This document shows positions 54,994-63,726 of a stretch of DNA of 64,000 nt, in pieces. Position numbers and translations under genes: made by a program. The notes beneath the pieces were generated by a model. The model searched no databases. It saw only the letters and a list, made by a program, of their open reading frames with translations, and was not told the origin of the DNA. Every line of letters starts with the position of its first letter. The first letter of the stretch is position 1. The DNA is taken from the NCBI GenBank assembly GCA_015099395.1, contig AP024096.1, forward strand, positions 5,518,001-5,582,000, written 5' to 3'. This DNA comes from Ktedonobacteria bacterium brp13 (lineage in GTDB: Bacteria; Chloroflexota; Ktedonobacteria; Ktedonobacterales; Ktedonobacteraceae).

Positions 54994-55449
54994 TTAGAGT
55001 GCCGCATTATGTTTCCCTGGTGCCTGTGACAATTCTATTGCGGTGCGGCGCTGGTCTTTGCAATGGATCTTGAGCACGCAGTCAATACATTGTTCAAGAT
55101 CAGGACAGCTACAATGCAAGCCCTGCTCCAGCATCCGTCGCATGCTCTGCGCCCGATGAATCAGAGTGTCTACCTCAACGATCTTCTGCTGTGCCAGGCA
55201 TTGCCAGCGCGCAGAGAGCGGTGCATCCCCATCCAGTTCTTGCAGCAACGTCTGCATCTCTGCCACGCTCAAGCCGACCGCCTGAGCAGCTTGAATAAAA
55301 GCCAATCTCCGCAGAACCTGAGCATCATAGCGTCGTCGTCCGCTGACTCGCTGCGGCTGTGGTAGTAGTCCCACACTCTCATAGTAACGAATTGCCGAAG
55401 CACGAATACCTGCTTGCTTAGCGACTTCGCTGATAGTAAATTCCGTCAT
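54994..55449 (-). CDS. MerR-family regulator with Cys cluster
   Basis: A 151-residue regulator: MerR HTH TISEVAKQAGIRASAIRYYESVGLLP and GRRRYDAQVLRRLAFIQAAQAVGLSV, a dimer helix, then CSCPDLEQCIDCV (CxCx5Cx2C). SoxR uses CX2CXCX5C for [2Fe-2S], so this cluster is a reordered relative that may bind a metal or an iron-sulfur centre. I start at ATG 55449, the family N-terminus. It is divergent from a thioredoxin gene whose promoter has a MerR-type long spacer, so that is its likely target. Confidence 0.9.
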   Translation of the reverse strand: MTEFTISEVAKQAGIRASAIRYYESVGLLPQPQRVSGRRRYDAQVLRRLAFIQAAQAVGLSVAEMQTLLQELDGDAPLSARWQCLAQQKIVEVDTLIHRAQSMRRMLEQGLHCSCPDLEQCIDCVLKIHCKDQRRTAIELSQAPGKHNAAL

Positions 55450-55469
55450 AGTATTCAGTCTTTCCCCTC

Positions 55470-55500
55470 TTGACTTCAAGTTCACTTTAACAAGTACACT
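55470..55500 (+). promoter_or_regulatory. MerR-type promoter of the thioredoxin gene
   Basis: TTGACT (55470-55475), 19-bp spacer, TACACT (55495-55500). The spacer holds TTCAAGTTCACTTTAA, an imperfect dyad like the SoxR box. A 19-bp spacer is typical of promoters activated by MerR proteins. Confidence 0.7.
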
Positions 55501-55572
55501 CCATTGTAACCGATAGAAACGTCATCGGTCTGTTTCTTCAAAAGGTTTGGCGCAAGCAATGGAAAGAAAGCT

Positions 55573-55935
55573 ATGACAGAAAATCATCCCAACTTGTTTC
55601 AGGTGAGTGACCAGGACTTTGAACAGCGTGTGCTTAACTCGACGCTCCCAGTAATCGTCGATTTCACTGCGGATTGGTGCCCACCCTGCCGCGTGCTGGC
55701 TCCGCTCTATGCACGGTTGAGCGACACCTATCAGGGTACGTTGAGTTTTGCAAAGATGGATATCGACGAAAACACGCTCATGCCTGCCCGCTTCGGCATT
55801 CAAGGTGCTCCAACGCTCGTACTATTCGCGGGCGGAAGGCCAGTTGGACGTGTGGTCGGACCGCACCCAGGTCGCTTACAACAGAGCATTGAGCGCCTGC
55901 TGGCAGAGGTGAGCACCGCTGTAACAAGAAAATAG
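55573..55935 (+). CDS. trxA: Thioredoxin with WCPPC active site
   Basis: A 120-residue thioredoxin fold: VIVDFTADWCPPCRVLAPLYARL, FAKMDIDENTLMPARFGIQGAPTLVLFAGGRPVGRVVG. The cis-Pro in GAPT is present. The active site is WCPPC rather than WCGPC; this variant is found in some thioredoxin-like proteins and usually alters redox potential. Cytoplasmic, with no signal peptide. It is controlled by the divergent MerR-like regulator, so it probably answers redox or metal stress. Confidence 0.9.
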   Translation: MTENHPNLFQVSDQDFEQRVLNSTLPVIVDFTADWCPPCRVLAPLYARLSDTYQGTLSFAKMDIDENTLMPARFGIQGAPTLVLFAGGRPVGRVVGPHPGRLQQSIERLLAEVSTAVTRK

Positions 55936-56007
55936 TCCATATTAAAACACAACTGCTGGAGCGTGTTGACACTCAAGCAGTTGTGGTAGAGGAGAGCGTG
56001 TTGACTC

Positions 56008-57951
56008 CTACAGGTTCTCAATCTCGACTGGCTCGATTGGCTCGGCCAGTGCAAAGTTGAAGACGCGTGAGTAGAAGTAAAATTCAGCGTCTAGCGAGCG
56101 TTTGATGTTCTCAGCGCGTCGGAAGCCGTGCTGCTCACCTTCGAAGGCGAGATAGGCCACCGGCAGTTTCTTGGCACGCAGCGCTTCGACCATCACTTCG
56201 GCCTGGCTCGGCGGTACGATCTTATCTTCCAGACCCTGGAAGAAGATGACCGGACAGGAGAACTGGTCGGTGAAGTAGATCGCAGAACGGTCGTGATAGA
56301 GGTCCTTGCGCTCAGGATAAGGACCGATCAGACCAAAGAGATAGCGCGACTCAAACTTATGCGTATCATGAACGAAGATGTCCAGATTGCTGACGCCGAA
56401 GTGGCTGGCACCGGCCTTGAACGCATCGCGGAATGCCAGTGCGCAAAGGGTTGTATAACCACCAGCACTACCGCCCTGGATGGTTAGACGATTGCCATCA
56501 ACACTACCACGCTTTACAAGGTATTGGGCCGCGTTCACGCAGTCATCGACATCTACGATACCCCACTGACCATTCAGACGCTCGCGATAGGCACGACCAT
56601 AGCCGCTACTGCCACCATAGTTAACGTCCACAACACCGAAGCCACGGCTTGTCCAGAACTGCGTGCTCAGTTTCAGTGTGCTAGAGGCAGAGCCGGTTGG
56701 TCCACCATGGCTGATAACGAGGAGCGGAGGGAGTTCACCTGCAGGTGCCTGGTAGTCCGCATTCTGCGGTGGATAGTAATAGGCATAGGCAGTCAGAGCG
56801 TTTTCGGTCGGGAACTCGATCAGTTCAGGCGAGGAGATGTAAGCCGGGTCGATCTGCGTATTCTGCGCACGGCGCAAGACCTCCAGAGCACCGGTCGCGA
56901 TATCCAGACGTGCGACCTGGGAGAGTACCGTAGGCGAGGCGCCGATCAGCAAGGCCTGACGCTGATTTGCTACGACGCCTGCCAGCGAGCTATAGGGGAT
57001 CTCGATCGGCGTGAGCTCGCCACTCTGTGTATCCAGATAGGCCAGTCCTTTGCCAGCAGGACCACCATACCAACAGATGATGCGCTCAGGTGAGATAAAA
57101 CTATAGGTCGACTGACCAAAGACCCAGTGAGGCATACCGAACTCGGCCTCTTTAGGGCAGACAGCCTCGATCTGACCAGCATGCAGACGATAGATGTTCC
57201 ACCAGTTGCTACGATCAGAGACAAAGTAGAGTGTACCATCAGGAGACCAGGATGGCTGGAAGATCGACTCAGCAAGGCCACCAGCGACACGCTGAGCATC
57301 GCCAATCGAGCCATGCTCATCCAGAGTAGCTACCCACAGTTCACAGCCGTCCCAGGGCATGTTCGGATGGTTCCAGGTCAGCCAGGAGAGTTGTGAGCCA
57401 TCGGGACTCAACCGTGGTGCGGCATAGAAGTCATTGCCAGCAACCAGGGTCTGTATTCCCTCAGAAGAGCTAGCATCGAGCGACAGGCTCACCAGACTAT
57501 TAACAGCCTCGCGCTGCGTATCAGTATGATCCTCACAGACGCTGATCAGACGGTTGCGCCGCTCATCGACAATCATATCAGCAAAGCGCAGTGGAGTGGC
57601 CGGAGTAATAGGCGTCGGCTCCTCACCGGGTCGCTGCCGATACAGACGCTGATCCGCGAAGTTCGCGAAATAAATGGTTCCATTGTGAACCACATAATCA
57701 CCGCCGCCATATTCATGGACACGAGTGCGAGCATTGAGGCCTTGCGGTGTCATATCTGTCTGTGTACCATCGGGCGTGCGACGCACAATCACATTCCGTC
57801 CACCCTCGGCAGGGCGACCCTCGATCCAATAGATATCATCCCCATCCAGTCGAAAGAGACCAAAGCGGATCGCATCAGAAACGATCAGATCCGTCGTAAT
57901 CGGCGACTTCCAGGAGCCATAGGGAGCAATTTGAGTTTTTTCAGCAGTCAT
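56008..57951 (-). CDS. S9-family serine peptidase (acylaminoacyl/dipeptidyl peptidase type)
   Basis: A 647-residue prolyl-oligopeptidase-type enzyme. The first 370 residues form a beta-propeller with WD-like blades (PSWSPDGTLYFVSDRSN, SPDGSQLSWLTWNHP). The C-terminal hydrolase has the oxyanion region LLVISHGGPTGS, DVNYGGSSGYGRAYRE, the nucleophile GGSAGGYTTL, the acid Asp in GLEDKIVPPSQ and the catalytic His in EGEQHGFRRAE. I start at ATG 57951 (GGAAGG upstream), 21 bp inside the longer frame. No signal peptide is visible. It is separated from the nuo operon by a terminator. Confidence 0.92.
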   Translation of the reverse strand: MTAEKTQIAPYGSWKSPITTDLIVSDAIRFGLFRLDGDDIYWIEGRPAEGGRNVIVRRTPDGTQTDMTPQGLNARTRVHEYGGGDYVVHNGTIYFANFADQRLYRQRPGEEPTPITPATPLRFADMIVDERRNRLISVCEDHTDTQREAVNSLVSLSLDASSSEGIQTLVAGNDFYAAPRLSPDGSQLSWLTWNHPNMPWDGCELWVATLDEHGSIGDAQRVAGGLAESIFQPSWSPDGTLYFVSDRSNWWNIYRLHAGQIEAVCPKEAEFGMPHWVFGQSTYSFISPERIICWYGGPAGKGLAYLDTQSGELTPIEIPYSSLAGVVANQRQALLIGASPTVLSQVARLDIATGALEVLRRAQNTQIDPAYISSPELIEFPTENALTAYAYYYPPQNADYQAPAGELPPLLVISHGGPTGSASSTLKLSTQFWTSRGFGVVDVNYGGSSGYGRAYRERLNGQWGIVDVDDCVNAAQYLVKRGSVDGNRLTIQGGSAGGYTTLCALAFRDAFKAGASHFGVSNLDIFVHDTHKFESRYLFGLIGPYPERKDLYHDRSAIYFTDQFSCPVIFFQGLEDKIVPPSQAEVMVEALRAKKLPVAYLAFEGEQHGFRRAENIKRSLDAEFYFYSRVFNFALAEPIEPVEIENL

Positions 57952-58013
57952 ACTATCCTTCCTTTCATCCATTATTTTTCATTATATCATCAGGAACGTC
58001 TGCAATCAGGCAA

Positions 58014-58054
58014 AGAGAAAGGGCAACCAGCACATCGCTGACTGCCCTTTCTCT
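58014..58054 (-). terminator. Terminator of the nuo operon
   Basis: AGAGAAAGGGCA (58014-58025) pairs with TGCCCTTTCTCT (58043-58054). It lies 40 bp beyond the nuoN stop on the minus strand. Confidence 0.85.
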
Positions 58055-58094
58055 GTACGCTATATGAGCTATATGAGCTATATTCTAAAGCCCG

Positions 58095-59807
58095 CTACTT
58101 GAGGAGGCTAAAGGCTGCCTGCTGTAGCGCTGGCAACCAGAAGGGCAGAATCACACCAACCACCAGCGTTCCCAATGCGGAGATACCGATTGCGAGCCAG
58201 GACATCCAGACCAGACCAGGCGCGTTGCGTGTGTCATCGACGGTCGCAGTGACGGTGCTCGGTAGCGCCTCACTACTGGTCGCTGACTGTGCAGGGCGTA
58301 CCGCGACAGCCGTTGCAGCAGCCGAACGAGCAGGCACCGTAGCGATGGACTCAACCGCAGGTTCCGTAGTCGTCGCTGTTGCCAGCGCAGGCGCAGGCGT
58401 CGTCGCTGTAGCAACACGTTCAACAGAGCCGTCACGGCCCTCCATAAACATCGTTGCCACCACACGCAGGTAGTAGTAGATACCCAGTACACTGGCAAGG
58501 ATACCAATGATCAGTAGTTCAGGATGTCCACCGACCAGTGCTGCATAGAATATATAGTACTTGCCAGCGAAGCCTGCCAGAGGCGGGAAACCTGCCAGAG
58601 CGATCAAGAAAAAGGCCAGGAAGGCCGCTATCCATGGGCGACGATACCAGAGACCACGCAGATCACTGATCTGGTAGCCGGTATTATTGCCACGCTCTAA
58701 CAGCGAGATGATACCAAAGGCACCGGTATTCATGAACAGGTAGCAGGTCAGGTAGAAGAGGATCGCCGTTACACCGACATGCTGTTGCGCAGCAGCGCAG
58801 ACCACAATGCCAGTCAGCAGATAGCCACCGTGCGCGATACTCGAATACGCCAGCATGCGCTTCACGTTCCCCTGACTGAGTGCCATGACGTTACCGGCAA
58901 CCATTGTCAGCACCGCAATCGCCCAGATTACCGGCATCCAGTCGCTCTGCACATTCGAGAAAACAAAGCCGAAGACACGCGCAAAGGCAAGCAGAGCCGC
59001 GACCTTGGTACCAACCGACATAAAGGCCGTCACTGGAGCAGGAGCACCCTCGTATACATCCGGCGTCCACGTCTGAAACGGAACCGCCGAAACTTTGAAC
59101 GAGAAGCCCACAGTCAGCAGTCCCATACCGACCAGCAGCAGAGCAGGAGCATGATTATACACATGGACGCTCAGGTACTGCTGTATCGCTTCAAAAGACG
59201 TGCTACCAGTGGCAGCGTAGATCATCGCAATACCATAGAGCAGGAAAGCCGAAGCGAACGAGCTCAGCAGGAAATACTTCATACCTGATTCCTGCGAAGC
59301 CCGGCGATGCTCCACAAAGCTACACAGAATATAGAGCGAAAGTGAGAACATCTCAAGACCGACAAAGACGATCAGGAAGTTGGTCGCACCCGCCATCAGC
59401 ATCATACCGACGATCGCGAAAAGCATCAGTGCATAGTACTCACCCTGGTGTACCAGATGCAAGCGCTGCAAGAATGCCGGTGAAAGCAGAACACCCAGAC
59501 CGCCAGCGGTCAGGATCAAGAGATCAGCATACAGCGTCCCGTTGTCCGCTCCCATCATATGATTGAAGACAGTCGCTGGACGGTTCACACTAAAGAGAAT
59601 AATAGTAGCAACCAGCGAGAGCACGATACCAGCAACACTCACAAGAGGCAGTACGGTAAAGTTTGCCGGACCGCTGTGCTTTGTGCGCTCGCCCTCGTGT
59701 GGCAAAATGAGATCCACCAGCATGACGATCAACGCCATGATCACCAGGAGTACCAGTGGTGTGATCCCCAGCCAGTCAGTCGAACTGACAGAAAAGGAAA
59801 ATGTCAT
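58095..59807 (-). CDS. nuoN: NADH-quinone oxidoreductase subunit N with linker insertion
   Basis: An antiporter-like membrane subunit of complex I that moves protons. About fourteen helices. Seen: MMLMAGATNFLIVFVGLEMFSLSLYIL, FSFKVSAVPFQTWTPDVYEGAPAPVTAF and YSSIAHGGYLL, with the Lys and Glu of the proton channel. Between the last two helices lies an Ala/Thr/Val-rich insertion of about 75 residues (from RDGSVERVATATT), absent in typical NuoN of about 480-500 residues; total is 570. Last gene of the nuoJKLMN order, 12 bp after nuoM. Confidence 0.95.
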   Translation of the reverse strand: MTFSFSVSSTDWLGITPLVLLVIMALIVMLVDLILPHEGERTKHSGPANFTVLPLVSVAGIVLSLVATIILFSVNRPATVFNHMMGADNGTLYADLLILTAGGLGVLLSPAFLQRLHLVHQGEYYALMLFAIVGMMLMAGATNFLIVFVGLEMFSLSLYILCSFVEHRRASQESGMKYFLLSSFASAFLLYGIAMIYAATGSTSFEAIQQYLSVHVYNHAPALLLVGMGLLTVGFSFKVSAVPFQTWTPDVYEGAPAPVTAFMSVGTKVAALLAFARVFGFVFSNVQSDWMPVIWAIAVLTMVAGNVMALSQGNVKRMLAYSSIAHGGYLLTGIVVCAAAQQHVGVTAILFYLTCYLFMNTGAFGIISLLERGNNTGYQISDLRGLWYRRPWIAAFLAFFLIALAGFPPLAGFAGKYYIFYAALVGGHPELLIIGILASVLGIYYYLRVVATMFMEGRDGSVERVATATTPAPALATATTTEPAVESIATVPARSAAATAVAVRPAQSATSSEALPSTVTATVDDTRNAPGLVWMSWLAIGISALGTLVVGVILPFWLPALQQAAFSLLK

Positions 59808-59819
59808 AGCAGCGTCCCT

Positions 59820-61358
59820 CTACTTCACAAAAGCACTGCCCAGCACATGCATTGTATTAAAGACCGAAGGCTCAAGGATGCCGGTCAATACTGCTGGCTG
59901 CAAACCAATATAGAAAATCAAAACCATCAACGGGATCAGTGCGATCACTTCACCCAGGCGCAGATCAAGCACGGCCCCTTTACGCAGGCCGGTCTCGACA
60001 ACGCTACTCTTCAGGCGCGGTCCCCACATGATACCGATAAAGAAGCGCAGCATATACCACGCCGCCGGGATCACGACCAGCGTCCCCAGGACACCCAGCG
60101 CAACATTAGCGCGGAAGGCACCTAGCAACGACAGGAACTCGCCAGAGAAGCTATTCAAACCAGGCAGACCCAGCGACGAGAGTGCCGCCACAAACATCGC
60201 CACCGCCAACCAGGGGATACGTGATGCGATCCCACCATAGTCGCTCAGGCGACGTGTCCCTGTCCGCTGCTCCAGGTAGCCAGCGATCAAGAAGAGAGCA
60301 CCGGTCGTGATACCATGGTTCACCATCTGCAGCACCGAACCGACACTACCCTGCATATTAAACGCGAACATACCCAGCATAATCACCCCCAGGTGACTGA
60401 TACTGGAGTAACCAAGCAGACGTTTGATATCCGTCTGCACCAGCGCCATCCATGCACAATAGAGGATACCGATCACAGCCAGTATGCTCAGATATGGAGC
60501 CAGCACCTTGATCGCATCAGGGAAGAGCGGGATGCACAGACGTAAGAAGCCGTACGCACCGGTCTTCGACATCGCACCGGCCAGCATGACCGTCACCGGG
60601 AAAGGAGCTTCACTGTACGCATCAGGCAGCCAGCTATGGAACGGCACAAACGGAACTTTGACCGCAAAGGCCGCGCCGATCGCCAGCAACAACCATAGCT
60701 GCGTTGAACCCGCAAGCGGATGAGCACCACAGACACCACTTGAAGCCAGCAACTGCGACATCTCAAGAGTATAGCCACAGCCCGGATTCGCCATCTGATG
60801 ATAATAGCCTAACGCGATAATACCGATCAACATCAGGAAGCTACCGACAGACGTGTAAAGCACAAACTTAAAGGATGCATAGATGCGCCGCTCACCACCC
60901 CAGATACCAACCAGCAGATACGCCGGAATCAACATCACTTCCCAGAAGATATAGAACAGGAAGAGGTTTGACGCCAGAAAGACACCCAGCATCCCACACT
61001 CAAAGAGCAGCATAAAGGCCATATACTGCTTGACCTTCTGCTCAATGCGGAACGATGCGCCAATACTGATCGCCGTCAGTAAAGCGGTCAGTGCAACCAG
61101 CACGAGACTGATGCCATCCAGATCCAGGCTATAGTTGATACCCAACGACGGAAGCCACGCGTGAAACTCATGCAAACTTGATGAACCAAACGCACTGCTA
61201 AAACCACCCCTGAAGAAGAGCGAGATCACCAGCAGCAGTTCCACCAAAGCCACAAACAGCGCACCCCAACGAATCGCCTGCACGCTCTTACCCGGGAAGA
61301 AGAGGAGGGCGATCCCTCCCACCAGCGGGAGGAAGAGCACGATTGAGAGTAAGAACAT
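59820..61358 (-). CDS. nuoM: NADH-quinone oxidoreductase subunit M
   Basis: The second antiporter-like subunit of complex I, 512 residues, about fourteen helices. Seen: LFYIFWEVMLIPAYLLVGIWG with the channel Glu, AFAVKVPFVPFHSWLPDAYSEAPFPVTVMLAG, KTGAYGFLR and YSSISHLGVIMLG. Length is normal. It is 5 bp downstream of nuoL, translationally coupled in the operon. Confidence 0.97.
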   Translation of the reverse strand: MFLLSIVLFLPLVGGIALLFFPGKSVQAIRWGALFVALVELLLVISLFFRGGFSSAFGSSSLHEFHAWLPSLGINYSLDLDGISLVLVALTALLTAISIGASFRIEQKVKQYMAFMLLFECGMLGVFLASNLFLFYIFWEVMLIPAYLLVGIWGGERRIYASFKFVLYTSVGSFLMLIGIIALGYYHQMANPGCGYTLEMSQLLASSGVCGAHPLAGSTQLWLLLAIGAAFAVKVPFVPFHSWLPDAYSEAPFPVTVMLAGAMSKTGAYGFLRLCIPLFPDAIKVLAPYLSILAVIGILYCAWMALVQTDIKRLLGYSSISHLGVIMLGMFAFNMQGSVGSVLQMVNHGITTGALFLIAGYLEQRTGTRRLSDYGGIASRIPWLAVAMFVAALSSLGLPGLNSFSGEFLSLLGAFRANVALGVLGTLVVIPAAWYMLRFFIGIMWGPRLKSSVVETGLRKGAVLDLRLGEVIALIPLMVLIFYIGLQPAVLTGILEPSVFNTMHVLGSAFVK

Positions 61359-61363
61359 GACGA

Positions 61364-63337
61364 CTACCTCACCGCATAATAGACGATAATAAGCACGACA
61401 CCGACGGCAATACCCAGTGCGTAGTTGCGGGTATAGCCGGTCTGCACGCGACGCAGACCACTGCTGGCCCCACGAAAGATCTGTCCAATGCCACGGCTCC
61501 CACCGTCCAGCGTCGAACCCTCAAGGTACCGTGACAGACCACGACCAAGGGCCAGTACAGGACGAATCAGCACCGCGTTCAGCGCCTCATCGACATAATA
61601 CTTATTGAAGACCAGCTTGTAGAATGGATTCGTATTCTCTTTATAGACGAAGCCACGACCGTACATACGGTACGCCAATCCAATACCCAGCAGAGCCACG
61701 ATCAGCGCCACAATAGTCGAGAGCCACTCGGTCCCCAGACCCGCCTCTGCGGCGTGTGAATATAAGCTAGTAGGTAGGAAGTTTTGCAGCGGCGCAAAGC
61801 TAGCGGCCCCAAAGAGCTTCATAGAACCGATAAAACCACCAAGCACCGAGAGGATTGCCAGAATAATCAACGGCAGCGACATTACAGTCGGCACCTCATG
61901 AATACGCTCATACGCAACCGCACCTACATGCGTATGTCCAGCAGCCTCCCCCTCTTCCACCTCAGCATCATGGGACTCGACAGCAGCGGCGGCAGTGCCA
62001 CCGCGATAAGTACCGAAGAAGATCCCAAAGAAGAGACGGAACATATAGAAAGCGGTCAGACCAGCCGTAATAATACCCACGAGCCAGAGCAGATAATAGC
62101 CGATCCCTCCGGTTGCCTGAGCTTGCGCCAGCACCGAACCAAGGATCTCATCTTTACTCCAGAAACCCGCCAGAGGAAAAATACCACTAATCGCCAGCGC
62201 CGCAATCAGGAATGTAATACCCGTCACGCGCAGGCGTCCCCACAGGCCACCCATCTTACGCATATCCTGCTCACCACCCAGAGCATGGATAATGGCACCC
62301 GCGCCCAGGAAGAGCAGCGCTTTAAAGAAGGCATGTGTCACCAGGTGGAAGACACCACCATAGTAATTGTGGACACCCTCAGCCATAAACATATAGCCTA
62401 ACTGGCTGATCGTCGAATAGGCCAGCACGCGCTTGATATCCAATTGAAAGAGCGCCATACTCGCCGCGAAGAGAGCAGTCAGGCCACCGATACCGGCCAC
62501 CACCGCTAACGTCAACGCCGCCTGATCAAAGACCAGGTTCATACGTGCCACCAGATAGACACCGGCTGTCACCATCGTAGCGGCATGGATCAGCGCACTA
62601 ACAGGGGTCGGACCTTCCATCGCATCCGGCAACCACATATAGAGCGGTAACTGAGCAGACTTGGCAGCACAGGCCAGGAAGAGCAGCAGCGTAATAGCAG
62701 TCGCAGCCGTCCCAAAATTGTGACCAAGCACACTGTGATAATCGAGATGACCAGATTGCGCAAAGATCAAGAATATAGCGATCATCAGACCGAAGTCACC
62801 GATGATATTAATCACAAACGCTTTCTGCGCGGCAGCCACCGCTGACGGACGCTGATACCAGAAACCGATCAGCAGGTACGACGCCAGGCCAACCAGACCC
62901 CACCCGACCAGCAGGAAGAGCATATTGTTGGCGATCACCAGCATCACCATCGCAAAAATAAAGAAGTTCAGATAGGCGAAGAAGCGCCAGAAGGCGGGAT
63001 CATCATGCATGTAGCCCGCTGAATAGATATGAATCAGCAAGCCAACGCCCGTCACCACCAGCAGCATCACCATCGATAGTGGGTCCAGGTACAGCCCAAA
63101 GTTCAGCGAAAATGTCCCCGCAGTAATCCACGTAAAGACATTCAGATCACTCACTCGCTGAGCAACAGGAGTACCAAGCATCACTACAAAGTTGACAGCG
63201 GACAACACAAAGGCCAGTCCGCAGGCACCCCAGCCAACCGCAAGGATCGCGGCGTGCGAGAACTTCCTGCCAAACAGGCCCAGGATAATAAATCCGAGCA
63301 GGGGCAGCAGAAGTACCCAGAGACTCAGGTTTGTCAT
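61364..63337 (-). CDS. nuoL: NADH-quinone oxidoreductase subunit L
   Basis: The distal antiporter-like subunit, 657 residues with the long C-terminal lateral helix. Seen: MLFLLVGWGLVGLASYLLIGFWYQRPSAVAAAQKAF, KSAQLPLYMWLPDAMEGPTPVSALIHAATMVTAGVYL and YSTISQLGYMF. A hydrophilic acidic loop (ESHDAEVEEGEAAGHTH) lies between helices near the C-terminus. The start follows GAGGCTAG and lies 2 bp past nuoK. Confidence 0.97.
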   Translation of the reverse strand: MTNLSLWVLLLPLLGFIILGLFGRKFSHAAILAVGWGACGLAFVLSAVNFVVMLGTPVAQRVSDLNVFTWITAGTFSLNFGLYLDPLSMVMLLVVTGVGLLIHIYSAGYMHDDPAFWRFFAYLNFFIFAMVMLVIANNMLFLLVGWGLVGLASYLLIGFWYQRPSAVAAAQKAFVINIIGDFGLMIAIFLIFAQSGHLDYHSVLGHNFGTAATAITLLLFLACAAKSAQLPLYMWLPDAMEGPTPVSALIHAATMVTAGVYLVARMNLVFDQAALTLAVVAGIGGLTALFAASMALFQLDIKRVLAYSTISQLGYMFMAEGVHNYYGGVFHLVTHAFFKALLFLGAGAIIHALGGEQDMRKMGGLWGRLRVTGITFLIAALAISGIFPLAGFWSKDEILGSVLAQAQATGGIGYYLLWLVGIITAGLTAFYMFRLFFGIFFGTYRGGTAAAAVESHDAEVEEGEAAGHTHVGAVAYERIHEVPTVMSLPLIILAILSVLGGFIGSMKLFGAASFAPLQNFLPTSLYSHAAEAGLGTEWLSTIVALIVALLGIGLAYRMYGRGFVYKENTNPFYKLVFNKYYVDEALNAVLIRPVLALGRGLSRYLEGSTLDGGSRGIGQIFRGASSGLRRVQTGYTRNYALGIAVGVVLIIVYYAVR

Positions 63338-63339
63338 AA

Positions 63340-63639
63340 CTAGCCTCGCAGTATGTTCATCTCGTCAATATCGATCTTGTGGCGCGAGCGGAAGATAGAG
63401 ACGATCAGAGCCAGACCTACCACCACCTCAGCAGCGGCAACCGTCAATACCAGAAAGACAAACATCTGTCCATCCGCAGAATCCAGAAAATGGGATAACG
63501 CCACAAACGATAAATTAACGGCATTCAGCATCAATTCAATTGACATAAAAATGATCAGCGGATTCCGCCTGATCAGCACCCCAACCGTGCCGATAGTGAA
63601 CAACACAGCGCTCATTATCAGATATGCAGATAACGGCAT
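63340..63639 (-). CDS. nuoK: NADH-quinone oxidoreductase subunit K
   Basis: A small three-helix complex I subunit, 99 residues: [40 protein letters not shown] carries the conserved Glu of helix 2, and [21 protein letters not shown] that of helix 3. AGGAGAG precedes the ATG. It is separated from nuoJ by 84 bp that include the dispersed cloverleaf-like repeat. Confidence 0.97.
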   Translation of the reverse strand: MPLSAYLIMSAVLFTIGTVGVLIRRNPLIIFMSIELMLNAVNLSFVALSHFLDSADGQMFVFLVLTVAAAEVVVGLALIVSIFRSRHKIDIDEMNILRG

Positions 63640-63653
63640 TGTTCTCTCCTACT

Positions 63654-63726
63654 TACTACTGATCCGAAAACCTGAGTGCAGAGCACTAGCGACGCCAGTC
63701 GCGTTGGTTTTCGGAATAAGATCTTA
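63654..63726. repeat. Dispersed cloverleaf-like repeat, copy B
   Basis: CGAAAACC/GGTTTTCG outer stem, AGTGC-AGA-GCACT and CGACGC-CAGTC-GCGTTG hairpins, then AATAAGATCTTA. It sits between nuoJ and nuoK, and its last three bases give the nuoJ stop codon on the minus strand. Copy A is at 45201-45274. Confidence 0.85.
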
